NCBI GenBank assembly: GCA_002687175.1 | Contig: NYZP01000032.1 | Span: 1 to 22,050, forward strand | DNA from: Parcubacteria group bacterium | GTDB lineage: Bacteria; Patescibacteria; ABY1; Buchananbacterales; UBA6539 | Direction: 5' to 3' | Length of the DNA stretch: 22,050 nucleotides | Shown here: positions 1 to 7,026 of the stretch, piece by piece | Numbering within the stretch: the first letter of the stretch is position 1 | Layout: the number at the start of each line of letters is the position of its first letter | Notes under the pieces: model-generated | The model's database searches: none | The model's input: only the letters and a program-made list of their open reading frames with translations | Told to the model about the DNA's origin: nothing | Program-made: the position numbers and the translations under genes

Positions 1-2097
1 GGTAGTAATTCTTTATTCGTCTATTCCAACAGTATAACCGATACAGAAGGAACAGAAGTGCTCAGTGTTGATGAAAGTGGTAATACCCAAATGGATGGTA
101 CCTTAACTGTTGATGGTGGTTCAACTTTGACTGGTGGTGCAGGGCTTGGTATAGCCGCTCAATCTGGTTATGGACTTTATATAGATAGTAGTGATTTTGC
201 CACACATTTAATTTATGCAGACGGTAATACTGCTCGTCTTACTACGGGCGGTGTTTGGACTGATGGTGCTTCCTGGAGTTGGTATAAAGATGTGTCTGCT
301 GAACCAGAAGGTTACTTAGAAAAATTTCGAAATATGCCAGTTCATGAATGGCAATTTAAAGACGAGGAAATTGATGGACTTAATCGTTATACTAGTGATC
401 AATTCACTCATGTCTCGCCATTCTTAGACGACTTTAATGCCATTTTCGGCATTGGCGTAACTGACGGTATTGATGCTAAAGATTGGATTGGTGTTACCAT
501 GGTTGGCCTTAAAGAATTGGATCAAGAATTTTTAGCTCTTTCAGCTACAGTTCAACAATTACTGAATTCCACTAATACCTCTGAAGTTGTGGTAGTCGAT
601 AATCCTGACCTAGACGTTCAAACCCTAGTAGTCCAGCAAGCTGCTACTTTCTATGGAACAATTTTAGTTCAAGGTGAAGCTGGGTTTATCAGTAAGGTAG
701 TCTTTAACGAGGATATTGAAATTAAAGGTAAAATATATGCTTCTAATGACCAAGCCGGAACAATCGTCATTCCAGCTAATACCACTTCCACCGAGGTTGT
801 CTTTAACACCCCATATCAAGTAGCTCCTAAAGTTATTGCTAACTTAGTTGATGATGAAGATGAGGAAACCTTTGTTAACTGGAAGATTATCCGAAAGACC
901 GAAGCCGGCTTTACCGTGCTTCTACAAACAGCGGTTGATAGCGACTTAACTTTTGATTGGATTGCATTACCAGTTAAATTAGCTTCAGAACCACCAGTAA
1001 TTGACAGCTTTGTAACTTCTTTAAGTACTGTTGGTCCTGACATTCCTGTTGAACTGTGGGCTCAAGTAACTGATACCGATTCTGAATCTACTGAACTAAC
1101 TTACACTTGGGAATTGGAACCAAACATTGGGACCATTGATGGTGATTCGGGACTTGTTTACTGGACTGTACCTGTCAGCGAACAGCCAGCATTTGATACT
1201 GAAGTAAATATTACGGTTACCGTATCTGATGGAGTAAGTAATATTTCAGAATCATCCATTGTTACAGTTATAGTAGGGGAGACAGCACTAATTGTTCTTG
1301 GCTGTACCGATGACACGGCCTTAAATTTTGATTCAGAAGCCACTGAAGAAGATGGTACTTGTACTTACTTAATTGTTGGTTGTACTGATCCAGTTGCCCT
1401 TAACTATAATTCAGAAGCTACGGAAGATGATGGTAGTTGTACTTTTCAAACAATTATCGTTTTAGGCTGTACTGATTCCACTGCTATTAATTTTAGTGCG
1501 GAAGCTACTGAAGATGATGGTAGTTGTGAATACGAAATTATTGAAAGTTTTGTTCTTGGATGTATTGATCCAACCGCCAATAACTACAATTCAGAAGCTA
1601 CCCAAGATGACGGGTCCTGTGTTTATCCAGAAGCCGTAGTTTTGGGTTGTACCGATAATACAGCAATTAATTTTGATGCTGAAGCCACGGAAGACAATGG
1701 ATCATGTCAGTATTCAATTGCTGGCTGCATGGACACAACAGCAGATAATTTTGATGCCACTGCCACCGAAGACGACGGTTCTTGTGTTTTCCCTGAACCA
1801 ATCGTCTTAGGTTGTACTGATGTCACGGCTATTAATTTTAGCACTGAAGCCACTGAAGATGACGGCAGTTGTCAGTATTCAATTGCTGGTTGTATGGATC
1901 CAACCGCTGATAACTTTGATGCTACTGCTACTGAAGACGATGGTTCATGTACTTTCCCTGAGCCACTGGTTCTAGGTTGCATGGATCCAACTGCTGATAA
2001 TTTTGATACTACTGCCACTGAAGACGATGGCAGTTGTGATTATGGTATCGCCTTAGGAAATATTTTAGAGCTAATTAATAAAGGTCGACTAAGTTAA
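1..2097 (+). CDS. Large exported surface protein, C-terminal part (5' end outside window)
   Basis: The reading frame is open from base 1, so the gene begins upstream; the GTG at 58 is only an internal codon. The visible 698 residues, counted from base 1, show in order: a Gly/Thr-rich beta region like phage-tail or autotransporter stalks; residues about 106-190, which resemble the S74-type intramolecular chaperone region of tail spikes (start LEKFRNMPVHEWQF; later GVTMVGLKELDQE); a beta module around 240-325; an Ig/PKD-like module around 330-425 starting PPVIDSF; then nine Cys-containing repeats. It ends with a short tail, GNILELINKGRLS. No C-terminal anchor or sorting motif is visible. The gene is followed 13 bases later by the MerR-like pair and then another surface protein, which suggests one surface operon. 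The S74 assignment is tentative because I do not see the catalytic residues clearly; the extracellular location is inferred from composition. Confidence 0.75.
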   Translation, partial: GSNSLFVYSNSITDTEGTEVLSVDESGNTQMDGTLTVDGGSTLTGGAGLGIAAQSGYGLYIDSSDFATHLIYADGNTARLTTGGVWTDGASWSWYKDVSAEPEGYLEKFRNMPVHEWQFKDEEIDGLNRYTSDQFTHVSPFLDDFNAIFGIGVTDGIDAKDWIGVTMVGLKELDQEFLALSATVQQLLNSTNTSEVVVVDNPDLDVQTLVVQQAATFYGTILVQGEAGFISKVVFNEDIEIKGKIYASNDQAGTIVIPANTTSTEVVFNTPYQVAPKVIANLVDDEDEETFVNWKIIRKTEAGFTVLLQTAVDSDLTFDWIALPVKLASEPPVIDSFVTSLSTVGPDIPVELWAQVTDTDSESTELTYTWELEPNIGTIDGDSGLVYWTVPVSEQPAFDTEVNITVTVSDGVSNISESSIVTVIVGETALIVLGCTDDTALNFDSEATEEDGTCTYLIVGCTDPVALNYNSEATEDDGSCTFQTIIVLGCTDSTAINFSAEATEDDGSCEYEIIESFVLGCIDPTANNYNSEATQDDGSCVYPEAVVLGCTDNTAINFDAEATEDNGSCQYSIAGCMDTTADNFDATATEDDGSCVFPEPIVLGCTDVTAINFSTEATEDDGSCQYSIAGCMDPTADNFDATATEDDGSCTFPEPLVLGCMDPTADNFDTTATEDDGSCDYGIALGNILELINKGRLS
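1297..2043 (+). repeat. Nine tandem GC(T/M)D...DDGSC protein repeats
   Basis: Nine units of the pattern GCTDxTAxNFxxxATEDDGSC lie at the C-terminus of the first surface protein. Each unit has two cysteines, at its GC and its GSC, probably forming a disulfide outside the cell, and an acidic EDDG turn that could bind a cation. Linkers of 2-8 residues separate them. Units 5-6 and 7-8 form a second-order repeat: both pairs share the linker QYSIAGCM and end in FPEP. Such repeats are common in secreted proteins of Bacteroidetes and CPR bacteria; their function is not established. Confidence 0.9.
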
Positions 2098-2110
2098 AAG
2101 GATTAAAGTT

Positions 2111-2311
2111 ATGATTGCCCAATACTACAGATTAAACGACATCTTGAACCAGATTGATCGAAACAAAACCACGGTTATCCGTTGGGAGGAATTAGGATTA
2201 ATTCCTAAAGCCAAACGGGACAGTCGCGGTTGGCGTTATTATACCAAAGAACAGGTTGAGCAAATTATTACTTTAGTCAAAAAGACCGATTATTTTAGAA
2301 ACATTAATTAA
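2111..2311 (+). CDS. Small MerR-type HTH DNA-binding protein, copy 1
   Basis: A 66-residue protein made almost only of a winged helix-turn-helix of the MerR family. Residues 5-45 give YYRLNDILNQI, then TVIRWEELGLIP (recognition helix region) and RDSRGWRYYT (wing). Full MerR regulators are about 120-150 residues with a coiled-coil dimerisation helix and an effector domain; both are missing, leaving a short basic tail KKTDYFRNIN. The start is supported by AAGGA eight bases upstream. It sits 13 bases after one surface-protein gene and directly before its own duplicate, so it is probably co-transcribed. A role in controlling the surface operon is inference; it could also act as an excisionase-like architectural protein. 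Confidence 0.85.
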   Translation: MIAQYYRLNDILNQIDRNKTTVIRWEELGLIPKAKRDSRGWRYYTKEQVEQIITLVKKTDYFRNIN

Positions 2312-2312
2312 T

Positions 2313-2513
2313 ATGATTGCTCAATACTACAGATTAAACGACATCTTGAGCCAGATTGATCGAAACAAAACCACGGTTATCCGTTGGGAAGAGTTAGGAT
2401 TAATTCCTAAAGCTAAACGGGACAGTCGCGGTTGGCGTTACTATACCAAAGAACAGGTTGAGCAAATTATTACTTTAGTTAAAAAGACCGACTATTTTAG
2501 AAATATAAATTAA
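2313..2513 (+). CDS. Small MerR-type HTH DNA-binding protein, copy 2
   Basis: This 66-residue protein is identical to its upstream neighbour except Ser instead of Asn at residue 13. The same MerR-type features are present: TVIRWEELGLIP and the wing RDSRGWRYYT, without an effector domain. There is no ribosome binding site of its own; the start follows the stop of copy 1 after a single base (TAATATG), so translation probably depends on ribosomes finishing copy 1. The following surface-protein gene begins in the same way. Nearly all DNA differences from copy 1 are silent, which suggests both proteins are kept under selection or homogenised by gene conversion. Residue 13 lies in the first helix, not the recognition helix, so DNA specificity should be the same in both. 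Confidence 0.85.
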   Translation: MIAQYYRLNDILSQIDRNKTTVIRWEELGLIPKAKRDSRGWRYYTKEQVEQIITLVKKTDYFRNIN

Positions 2514-2514
2514 T

Positions 2515-5388
2515 ATGGTTGCTAAGAAAAAAAATTCTAAGAAAAGCATCAGAAAAAAGAGTAGAAAAAAGAGTTTTAATATTCTTTCAATTTTTAGAAT
2601 TTTAGATGTTACTAATCTAAAAATTTGGCGAAAAAATAAATGGAGTATTTTGTCAGTTTTTACGGTCTTAGTAATTGTCAGTGGTACTTCATTTTTTATA
2701 ATAGGAGCCGAGAACCAGGCTCGTGGTGAAACCATTGACGCCAAAAAAATTGTTGCCCAAAGATACAACGAAGAAACAATTGTCAGTGTTGGTGAACAAG
2801 AACTTAGATTGCGGCCTGTTGGTGGAAAATCAGTAAAAGTTAGACAAGAAGATGTCCGTTATATTTACGAAAAAGCTTATAAACATACTGATGTTATTCA
2901 GTCAGTTTATCCTTATAAAATTAAAGAAGAATTGGTTTTTTATGAACCAGGACATCCTTTAGAATTTAAATACAAATTAGGTAATGTTGATAAATTTATA
3001 GTTAGAATAGACGATGAAGGTAATATTATTTTTTACGACAAACAAAGATACGAAGATACCGGAGAATCAAATAGAATTTTTACTATCCCAACGCCGTTTA
3101 TCGAAGATAAAGTCGGCCGACGTTCTTTTTCAGCAGTTACAACCGTTTTGGATGAAGACTCAATGACCATTTCTGTTGATCCAAAATGGTTAAAGACAGC
3201 GGTTTATCCAGTAGTCTTGGATCCAACTGTTGAAATTAGTGTTTTAAATGTTCATTCTCACCCTAGGAAAGGGGATAACTGGGAAGTTAGTTTTACCACC
3301 GCCGGTAAAGCCGATTTAAGTATTATACCTACTGACCAAGCAACCGTCAGGGATGATGATTTTGTTTCTTTAAGTTGTGATGGTGAAGAAAGAATTCCCC
3401 AAATCTTGCCCGGGGATGTCATTTTCTTTCCTGATTGGGAATGTGCCGGCACTGGAAAAGTGGTTCACTACACTAACACCGCTGGCGATCATATCCTTAA
3501 ATTCGAATTTGCCAGTGCTGAGAGCTATGTTGAAATTAATGACGAGAGTGAAGGGGAAAGTGATGACGAAAGTGAAGTTGATGATGAAGTTAGTGGCGGT
3601 TATGCCGAAGATTATGCTTTTAATAGCCATACCCCAGGTGATTTTATGGTTCGGCGAAATGCCACCGACGCCACAGCTTTAGCGGATGGTGGTACTACTG
3701 TTGATGTTAACTGGGATAGTTTGGTGGATTCTAATGGCTCTTCAATTAGTTATGCTACCAGTTCTGGTGAAGGGGTCTTTACCCTAGCTTCGGGTAAGTA
3801 TTTGGTTATGTATAATGAGTATTATCAACAATCACTAACAGACAATAACGAACGTATTGAAATTCAAGGCAGGCTGGTAGTTGGCGGGACTGCCACTACC
3901 ACTGGCGCTGGTGCGGGCTATATGCGTACCAGAACCTATAATCATGATGCCATGATTCATGGTGCCGCCATTGTTCATATCCCAACAGACAGCACGACCT
4001 TGGAAGTTAGATTCTATCGAACTGATAATTCAACTGATAATGGAGTAGTTAGAAATATCGGCCGAGGTGGCGTAACAATTTTGGCTTTAGATGACACTTG
4101 GAATTATGGCCGGTATTCGCTAAGCAGCTCAGTTTCTCCACCGCCCACAGGAGGTGCTGATGTGGTTTGGGTAGACTCTGACCAGGAAGATACCGACTTT
4201 TCCATGACTTCTGGTGTAATTACCATTTCGAGTGCTGGCAGATACTTGGTTATATATTCAATTCCGTTGAATTGTACCGGTACGGGTACTGGAGGTAGAA
4301 CTGAATACACCACATTGCTCACCCGTGATGATAGTGAAATTGAAGGTACACAAGTTTCTACCTATTGCCGTGGTGATACGGATAGTGCGAATGATTCTGT
4401 TACTACTTATGTTGGTGTCATTGATATTCCGGCCGATGGAGGCAGTGATGACTTAGCTGTTGAAATGACCTTAAGAGATGGAACTGGAACCAATCACACC
4501 CTGGATGCTAATTCTAATATTCAGATTCTTCAGCTGCCAGCTGGGGCTGAAACCATAATTGTCACAGATGCCGCTGGTACTAATGACATGGACCCAGCTG
4601 TTGAAGCTGAGTTTACTTTTGATACTAACGACCCTGGTAGAGCTGAGGATGCTTTTTCTTTTACAACCTCCACTTCGTTTATTCAAGTAGATGTTGATGA
4701 TGATTATTTGTTTTTTGCTTCAGTTCATGCTGATGCCGGTGGCTCTACCCGGGCTTATGCTATTGGGCGTTTTAGTGTTCAAGATACGCCCTTAACTTAT
4801 GGTGGTGGTGAATATAGCCGAAGTAGCGGAGCTAACTACGGCGGTTATGCTTTTGGCACAATGATACCAGCCAATGCTTTAGATGCTGATGATGCGATTA
4901 GCCTTGAGGTTCAAGGTGTTGGCCAAAACACCGGTGCCTTAGATAATGATGGGGCAGCGATGTCGGCTATAAGGCTGGGTAGTCTTTTTGCAGCGGCTAA
5001 TTCTCCACCAACCATTGATTCATTTGAAGATTATCCGGATCCAGCTATTGTTGGTCAAAGTGTCACTTTTTCCGTTGATTGGACCGACTCTGACGCTGAA
5101 GGGGTTAAGCTGTACATATGCACTACTGATGCAGCTACTGTTTCTGGCTGCACGGTTGACAATTGGTGCACTAATTCGGATGATTTTGAAACCAGTGATC
5201 CTATTACTTGCGGCTATACGGCTTTAGTGGGTGATGTTGGCTCTAATGATTACTTCGCTTTTGTTTGTGATGACGAAGATTGCGTTGCCACGTCCGGTTC
5301 GGGCACTTTTTTCGTTAAACTGGTTAATCCAAATTCAATGTTGATTAAAGGAGGATTTAGGATTGATGGGGGAATGAGGATTAAGTAG
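2515..5388 (+). CDS. Membrane-anchored multi-domain surface protein, 957 aa
   Basis: The N-terminus is strongly basic (Lys/Arg/Ser-rich, residues 1-42) followed by one hydrophobic segment around 44-64, so the rest should be outside the membrane. Residues about 70-235 end in the pattern YPVVLDPTVE, seen in many large bacterial surface proteins just before their repeat domains. An acidic Ser/Asp/Glu linker lies near 342-362. Three beta-rich modules follow (about 376-540, 542-680, 681-830). Each has a core like 'GKYLVMYN' or 'GRYLVIYS', which resembles C1q/TNF-like jelly rolls; this is a fold guess. An Ig-like module with several cysteines covers about 831-935. The tail is rich in Gly and basic residues (IKGGFRIDGGMRIK). 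The start is coupled to the preceding HTH gene by TAATATG. No enzymatic motif was recognised; adhesion or envelope structure is the likely role. Confidence 0.8.
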   Translation: MVAKKKNSKKSIRKKSRKKSFNILSIFRILDVTNLKIWRKNKWSILSVFTVLVIVSGTSFFIIGAENQARGETIDAKKIVAQRYNEETIVSVGEQELRLRPVGGKSVKVRQEDVRYIYEKAYKHTDVIQSVYPYKIKEELVFYEPGHPLEFKYKLGNVDKFIVRIDDEGNIIFYDKQRYEDTGESNRIFTIPTPFIEDKVGRRSFSAVTTVLDEDSMTISVDPKWLKTAVYPVVLDPTVEISVLNVHSHPRKGDNWEVSFTTAGKADLSIIPTDQATVRDDDFVSLSCDGEERIPQILPGDVIFFPDWECAGTGKVVHYTNTAGDHILKFEFASAESYVEINDESEGESDDESEVDDEVSGGYAEDYAFNSHTPGDFMVRRNATDATALADGGTTVDVNWDSLVDSNGSSISYATSSGEGVFTLASGKYLVMYNEYYQQSLTDNNERIEIQGRLVVGGTATTTGAGAGYMRTRTYNHDAMIHGAAIVHIPTDSTTLEVRFYRTDNSTDNGVVRNIGRGGVTILALDDTWNYGRYSLSSSVSPPPTGGADVVWVDSDQEDTDFSMTSGVITISSAGRYLVIYSIPLNCTGTGTGGRTEYTTLLTRDDSEIEGTQVSTYCRGDTDSANDSVTTYVGVIDIPADGGSDDLAVEMTLRDGTGTNHTLDANSNIQILQLPAGAETIIVTDAAGTNDMDPAVEAEFTFDTNDPGRAEDAFSFTTSTSFIQVDVDDDYLFFASVHADAGGSTRAYAIGRFSVQDTPLTYGGGEYSRSSGANYGGYAFGTMIPANALDADDAISLEVQGVGQNTGALDNDGAAMSAIRLGSLFAAANSPPTIDSFEDYPDPAIVGQSVTFSVDWTDSDAEGVKLYICTTDAATVSGCTVDNWCTNSDDFETSDPITCGYTALVGDVGSNDYFAFVCDDEDCVATSGSGTFFVKLVNPNSMLIKGGFRIDGGMRIK

Positions 5389-5392
5389 CATT

Positions 5393-5420
5393 TGTCATCC
5401 TGAGCGAAGCGAAGGATTTC
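5393..5420. repeat. REP-like element (TGTCATCCTGAGCGAAGCGA type)
   Basis: Just after the stop codon lies TGTCATCCTGAGCGAAGCGA followed by AGGATTTC. The sequence is partly palindromic (ATCCT...AGGAT). I recognise it as a dispersed intergenic repeat seen in many unrelated bacterial genomes. It lies directly before the terminator. Confidence 0.7.
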
Positions 5421-5427
5421 TAGTATT

Positions 5428-5457
5428 AAAAAATCCACCGGTACTCGGTGGTTTTTT
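5428..5457 (+). terminator. Intrinsic terminator of the surface operon
   Basis: A perfect stem CCACCG/CGGTGG with loop GTACT is flanked by an A6 tract before and a T6 tract after. The A and T tracts can extend the stem. It may also work on the minus strand, where it would end transcripts of the GIY-YIG gene. Confidence 0.9.
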
Positions 5458-5490
5458 GGTTCATCATTTTTTTAATGTTCATTTCTACTC

Positions 5491-5560
5491 TGTCATCCCT
5501 GCGAAAGCAGGGATCCAGTTTATATCACCGTACTGGATTCCCGCTTTCGCGGGAATGACA
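5491..5560. repeat. Pair of inverted REP-like elements
   Basis: The left arm 5491-5519 begins TGTCATCCCTGCGAAAGCAG and the right arm 5532-5560 ends CGCGGGAATGACA. The arms are imperfect inverted copies, and each also folds on its own around GCGAAAGC or GCTTTCGC. This is the widespread 'TGTCATTCCCGCGAAAGCGG' repeat family. It lies between the convergent surface operon and GIY-YIG gene. Confidence 0.85.
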
Positions 5561-5579
5561 ATAGGGGAGGTGTTCAGTA

Positions 5580-5867
5580 TTAGTCTAACTCAAAGTATAA
5601 ATCTTCCCAGTTCTGGTTAACATCTTCTATTAATTGTAACTTCCAAGAACGTTTCCATTTTTTCAAATCTTTCTTTCTCTGAATAGCAAAACCAATATCA
5701 TCAAACTCCTCATAATAAACTAATATTTTAATATTATATTTTTTTGTAAAACCTTTTAATAAGCCTTCTCTGTGTTCATAAATTCTTCTAGCTAAATCAT
5801 TGGTCACGCCAATATAAAGTGTGCCATTTTTTCCACTAGCTAAAATGTAGATGTAATAATTATTCAT
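5580..5867 (-). CDS. Short GIY-YIG domain protein (UPF0213/YhbQ type)
   Basis: A 95-residue protein made of a single GIY-YIG domain. Near the N-terminus YYIYIL stands for the GIY strand and TLYIGVTNDL for the YIG strand, followed by the conserved Arg in ARRIYEH and a later Glu-containing helix (LVYYEEFDD, AIQRKKDLKKW). I chose the ATG at 5867 because the frame upstream, although open to 6053, runs through a REP-like repeat and reads VIPAKAGIQ, the usual spurious translation of that repeat. A GGAGAG lies about 13 bases upstream of the chosen start. Stand-alone proteins of this size are common and probably act on DNA; their biological role is poorly known. Its REP-rich surroundings on both sides are notable. 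Confidence 0.85.
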   Translation of the reverse strand: MNNYYIYILASGKNGTLYIGVTNDLARRIYEHREGLLKGFTKKYNIKILVYYEEFDDIGFAIQRKKDLKKWKRSWKLQLIEDVNQNWEDLYFELD

Positions 5868-5885
5868 AGCGCTTTTGTATCTCTC

Positions 5886-5914
5886 CTGGATCCCTGCTTT
5901 CGCAGGGATGACAG
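5886..5914. repeat. REP-like element, third copy
   Basis: The copy (core GGATCCCTGCTTTCGCAGGG, then ATGACA) has the same family core as 5491-5560. It lies just upstream of the GIY-YIG start and is read through by that open frame. Further right, 5919-5976 holds a related degenerate segment (GTCATGGGTATACCTGCTGG ... GGGGCAGGGATGACA), so the whole gap 5868-6034 is repeat-derived. I see no gene in it. Confidence 0.75.
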
Positions 5915-6034
5915 TGTAGTCATGGGTATACCTGCTGGAGTTTACCACGCACTTGATACGGGGCAGGGATGACAATAGTAAAAAAATCTGCGCTATGTTT
6001 TTTATAGTGTATAGATCTTTAAAAATTAATGCAA

Positions 6035-6065
6035 GAAAAAAACTACCTAGCATGGCCAGATAGTT
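6035..6065 (-). terminator. Intrinsic terminator after small membrane-protein gene
   Basis: On the minus strand an 11-pair stem (two G-U pairs) with a three-base CAT loop is followed by a run of seven T. It is 27 bases beyond the stop codon of the gene at 6092-6364 and separates it from the GIY-YIG gene. Confidence 0.85.
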
Positions 6066-6091
6066 GTCTTGTGGTTTTTCCCTCCTCTCTT

Positions 6092-6364
6092 CTAGCTGGA
6101 GAGTTGTACTTTGGCTTGAATTATTCGTCGGTGTGGATTATAGAATGACCGTGGCATAAATTGTAATAGGGTATGGTTGACCATGATATCAAGCCATCCC
6201 AACATGATTATCAAGTTTCCTAACACAACGATCAAGTTATCCAGGGGACTCTCACCAGGATTATTGATTACTACCCCGACAAATGTCCAAACAGTAATGA
6301 TGACCATACCGGCCAGCATTATTATACCTCCAACAAAGTCTATCAGATCTTCAATCGTGGCCAT
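6092..6364 (-). CDS. Small two-span membrane protein, unknown function
   Basis: A 90-residue hydrophobic protein. Two membrane spans are visible: about residues 8-32 (FVGGIIMLAGMVIITVWTFV) and 44-62 (NLIVVLGNLIIMLGWLDIMV), joined by a short loop NNPGESPLD; the C-terminal 25 residues are polar and basic. The start at 6364 is preferred over an ATG six codons earlier because a perfect AGGAGG sits seven bases upstream of it. It has its own near-consensus promoter and its own terminator, so it is a one-gene unit. I do not recognise the family. The short length and two helices fit a membrane-protein regulator, a holin-like protein or a toxin-like peptide, but nothing in the sequence decides this. 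Confidence 0.75.
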   Translation of the reverse strand: MATIEDLIDFVGGIIMLAGMVIITVWTFVGVVINNPGESPLDNLIVVLGNLIIMLGWLDIMVNHTLLQFMPRSFYNPHRRIIQAKVQLSS

Positions 6365-6429
6365 CACTACACCTCCTCTCATCCTTTTGCTTGATTCAGT
6401 TGATTTATTTCATAAAGTAAACTTTTAAT

Positions 6430-6458
6430 ATCCTAGTTTATTTTTTTATATCTGTCAA
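6430..6458 (-). promoter_or_regulatory. Sigma-70 type promoter for the 6092-6364 gene
   Basis: On the minus strand: -35 TTGACA (6458-6453), a spacer of 17, and -10 TAGGAT (6435-6430). The transcript would start near 6423, about 60 bases before the start codon. Confidence 0.75.
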
Positions 6459-6482
6459 TTTGAAGGTCATAAAATAAAATGA

Positions 6483-6550
6483 GCCGCTTACCCTTGAATC
6501 GCTGTCGCTGGATGGAGATCCGGCAACTTTGATTACTTTGGGTAAACGGC
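6483..6550 (-). other. Long hairpin, probable transcript end of the 6583-6765 gene
   Basis: On the minus strand GCCGTTTACCC (6550-6540) pairs with GGGTAAGCGGC (6493-6483), 10 of 11 positions. The loop of about 46 bases has further short inverted repeats (for example CCGGATCTCCATCC). A T-rich stretch (TCATTTTATTTT) follows. It could be an unusual terminator or a stable 3' RNA. Its GC content is visibly higher than the surroundings. Confidence 0.45.
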
Positions 6551-6582
6551 CGTCCATACCCGGTACGAAGGGGGATGGAAGA

Positions 6583-6765
6583 TCATTCTTCTTCTGATGT
6601 AGTGCAGAATCGGTAGAGTCGCCACCCAAGAAAGGCAACAACTGCCGAAACGGCAAACCAGAAGATGTTTGTAGAGATAGAGAGTTGGTCGTTGGGTGAG
6701 ACAAACATGAATGCCCCGATTACAGCAGTAGCTGCTCCAACATAAGCTCCAATAGTTCTCCACAT
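6583..6765 (-). CDS. Small two-span membrane protein, unknown function
   Basis: A 60-residue protein with two hydrophobic segments, about 5-21 (IGAYVGAATAVIGAFMFV) and 31-50 (NIFWFAVSAVVAFLGWRLY), with polar SPNDQLSIS between them and a charged tail CTTSEEE. The longer open frame starts with TTG at 6828, but that codon falls at the predicted transcription start, so the ATG at 6765, with AGGA just upstream, is the sensible start. The gene has a strong own promoter and is divergent from rarA. I do not recognise the family; the helical hairpin shape is similar to the other small membrane protein nearby, though the sequences differ. Confidence 0.7.
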   Translation of the reverse strand: MWRTIGAYVGAATAVIGAFMFVSPNDQLSISTNIFWFAVSAVVAFLGWRLYRFCTTSEEE

Positions 6766-6833
6766 TTTTCCTGTCCTTTCTGCAGCCCAAAGGGTTAAAG
6801 TTTGCAGCTCTCTTGCGCTAAAAGACAATATTT

Positions 6834-6862
6834 ACTATATCATACTTTAATAATATTGTCAA
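6834..6862 (-). promoter_or_regulatory. Strong sigma-70 promoter for the 6583-6765 gene
   Basis: On the minus strand: -35 TTGACA (6862-6857), a spacer of exactly 17, and -10 TATAGT (6839-6834). The -35 boxes of this promoter and of the plus-strand rarA promoter lie 14 bases apart, back to back. The predicted 5' UTR is about 60 bases. Confidence 0.85.
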
Positions 6863-6876
6863 GGACTAAATAAACT

Positions 6877-6905
6877 TTGACCAAGGTATGAATTAGATGT
6901 AGAAT
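6877..6905 (+). promoter_or_regulatory. Sigma-70 promoter for the rarA gene chain
   Basis: -35 TTGACC (6877-6882), a 17-base spacer, and -10 TAGAAT (6900-6905). The leader to the rarA start is about 115 bases and contains a small hairpin TAGCC/GGCTA (6921-6936) and the larger inverted repeat at 6977-7014. Confidence 0.75.
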
Positions 6906-6976
6906 ATAATAGCCTATATTTAGCCTATTTTGGCTATTTAAGGCATAAAACAGCGTATTCATATGGATTTATTCGA

Positions 6977-7014
6977 CCCCGCACTTAAACTCCTTTCAGT
7001 CGTTTAATGCGGGG
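6977..7014. repeat. Inverted repeat in rarA leader
   Basis: CCCCGCACTTAAAC (6977-6990) pairs with GTTTAATGCGGGG (7002-7014) with one bulged base. The core CGCACTT...GCGGGG also appears in the degenerate repeat near 5950-5963, so this is probably another dispersed element. It ends 12 bases before the rarA ATG; no Shine-Dalgarno sequence lies between. Confidence 0.75.
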
Positions 7015-7026
7015 CAAGCAAACAAT

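Larger units (their letters stand above)
2111..2514 (+). repeat. Tandem duplication, unit 202 bases
   Basis: Bases 2111-2312 and 2313-2514 are two head-to-tail copies of the same unit: coding sequence, TAA, and one spacer T. By eye I count about ten differences, of which only one changes an amino acid (Asn13 to Ser13). The junction TAATATG recurs at the end of the second unit, where it leads into the next gene, so the duplication kept the tight stop-start coupling. Confidence 0.95.

Noticed and set aside
5868..6053. N-terminal extension of the GIY-YIG frame (62 residues upstream of the chosen ATG)
   Set aside because: It translates a REP-like repeat (VIPAKAGIQ) and non-conserved sequence; the domain begins at MNNYYIYIL.
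6438..6790. Other minus-strand open frames overlapping the 60-aa membrane protein
   Set aside because: No ribosome binding sites or plausible composition; they are shadows of the real gene and of the GC-rich hairpin.
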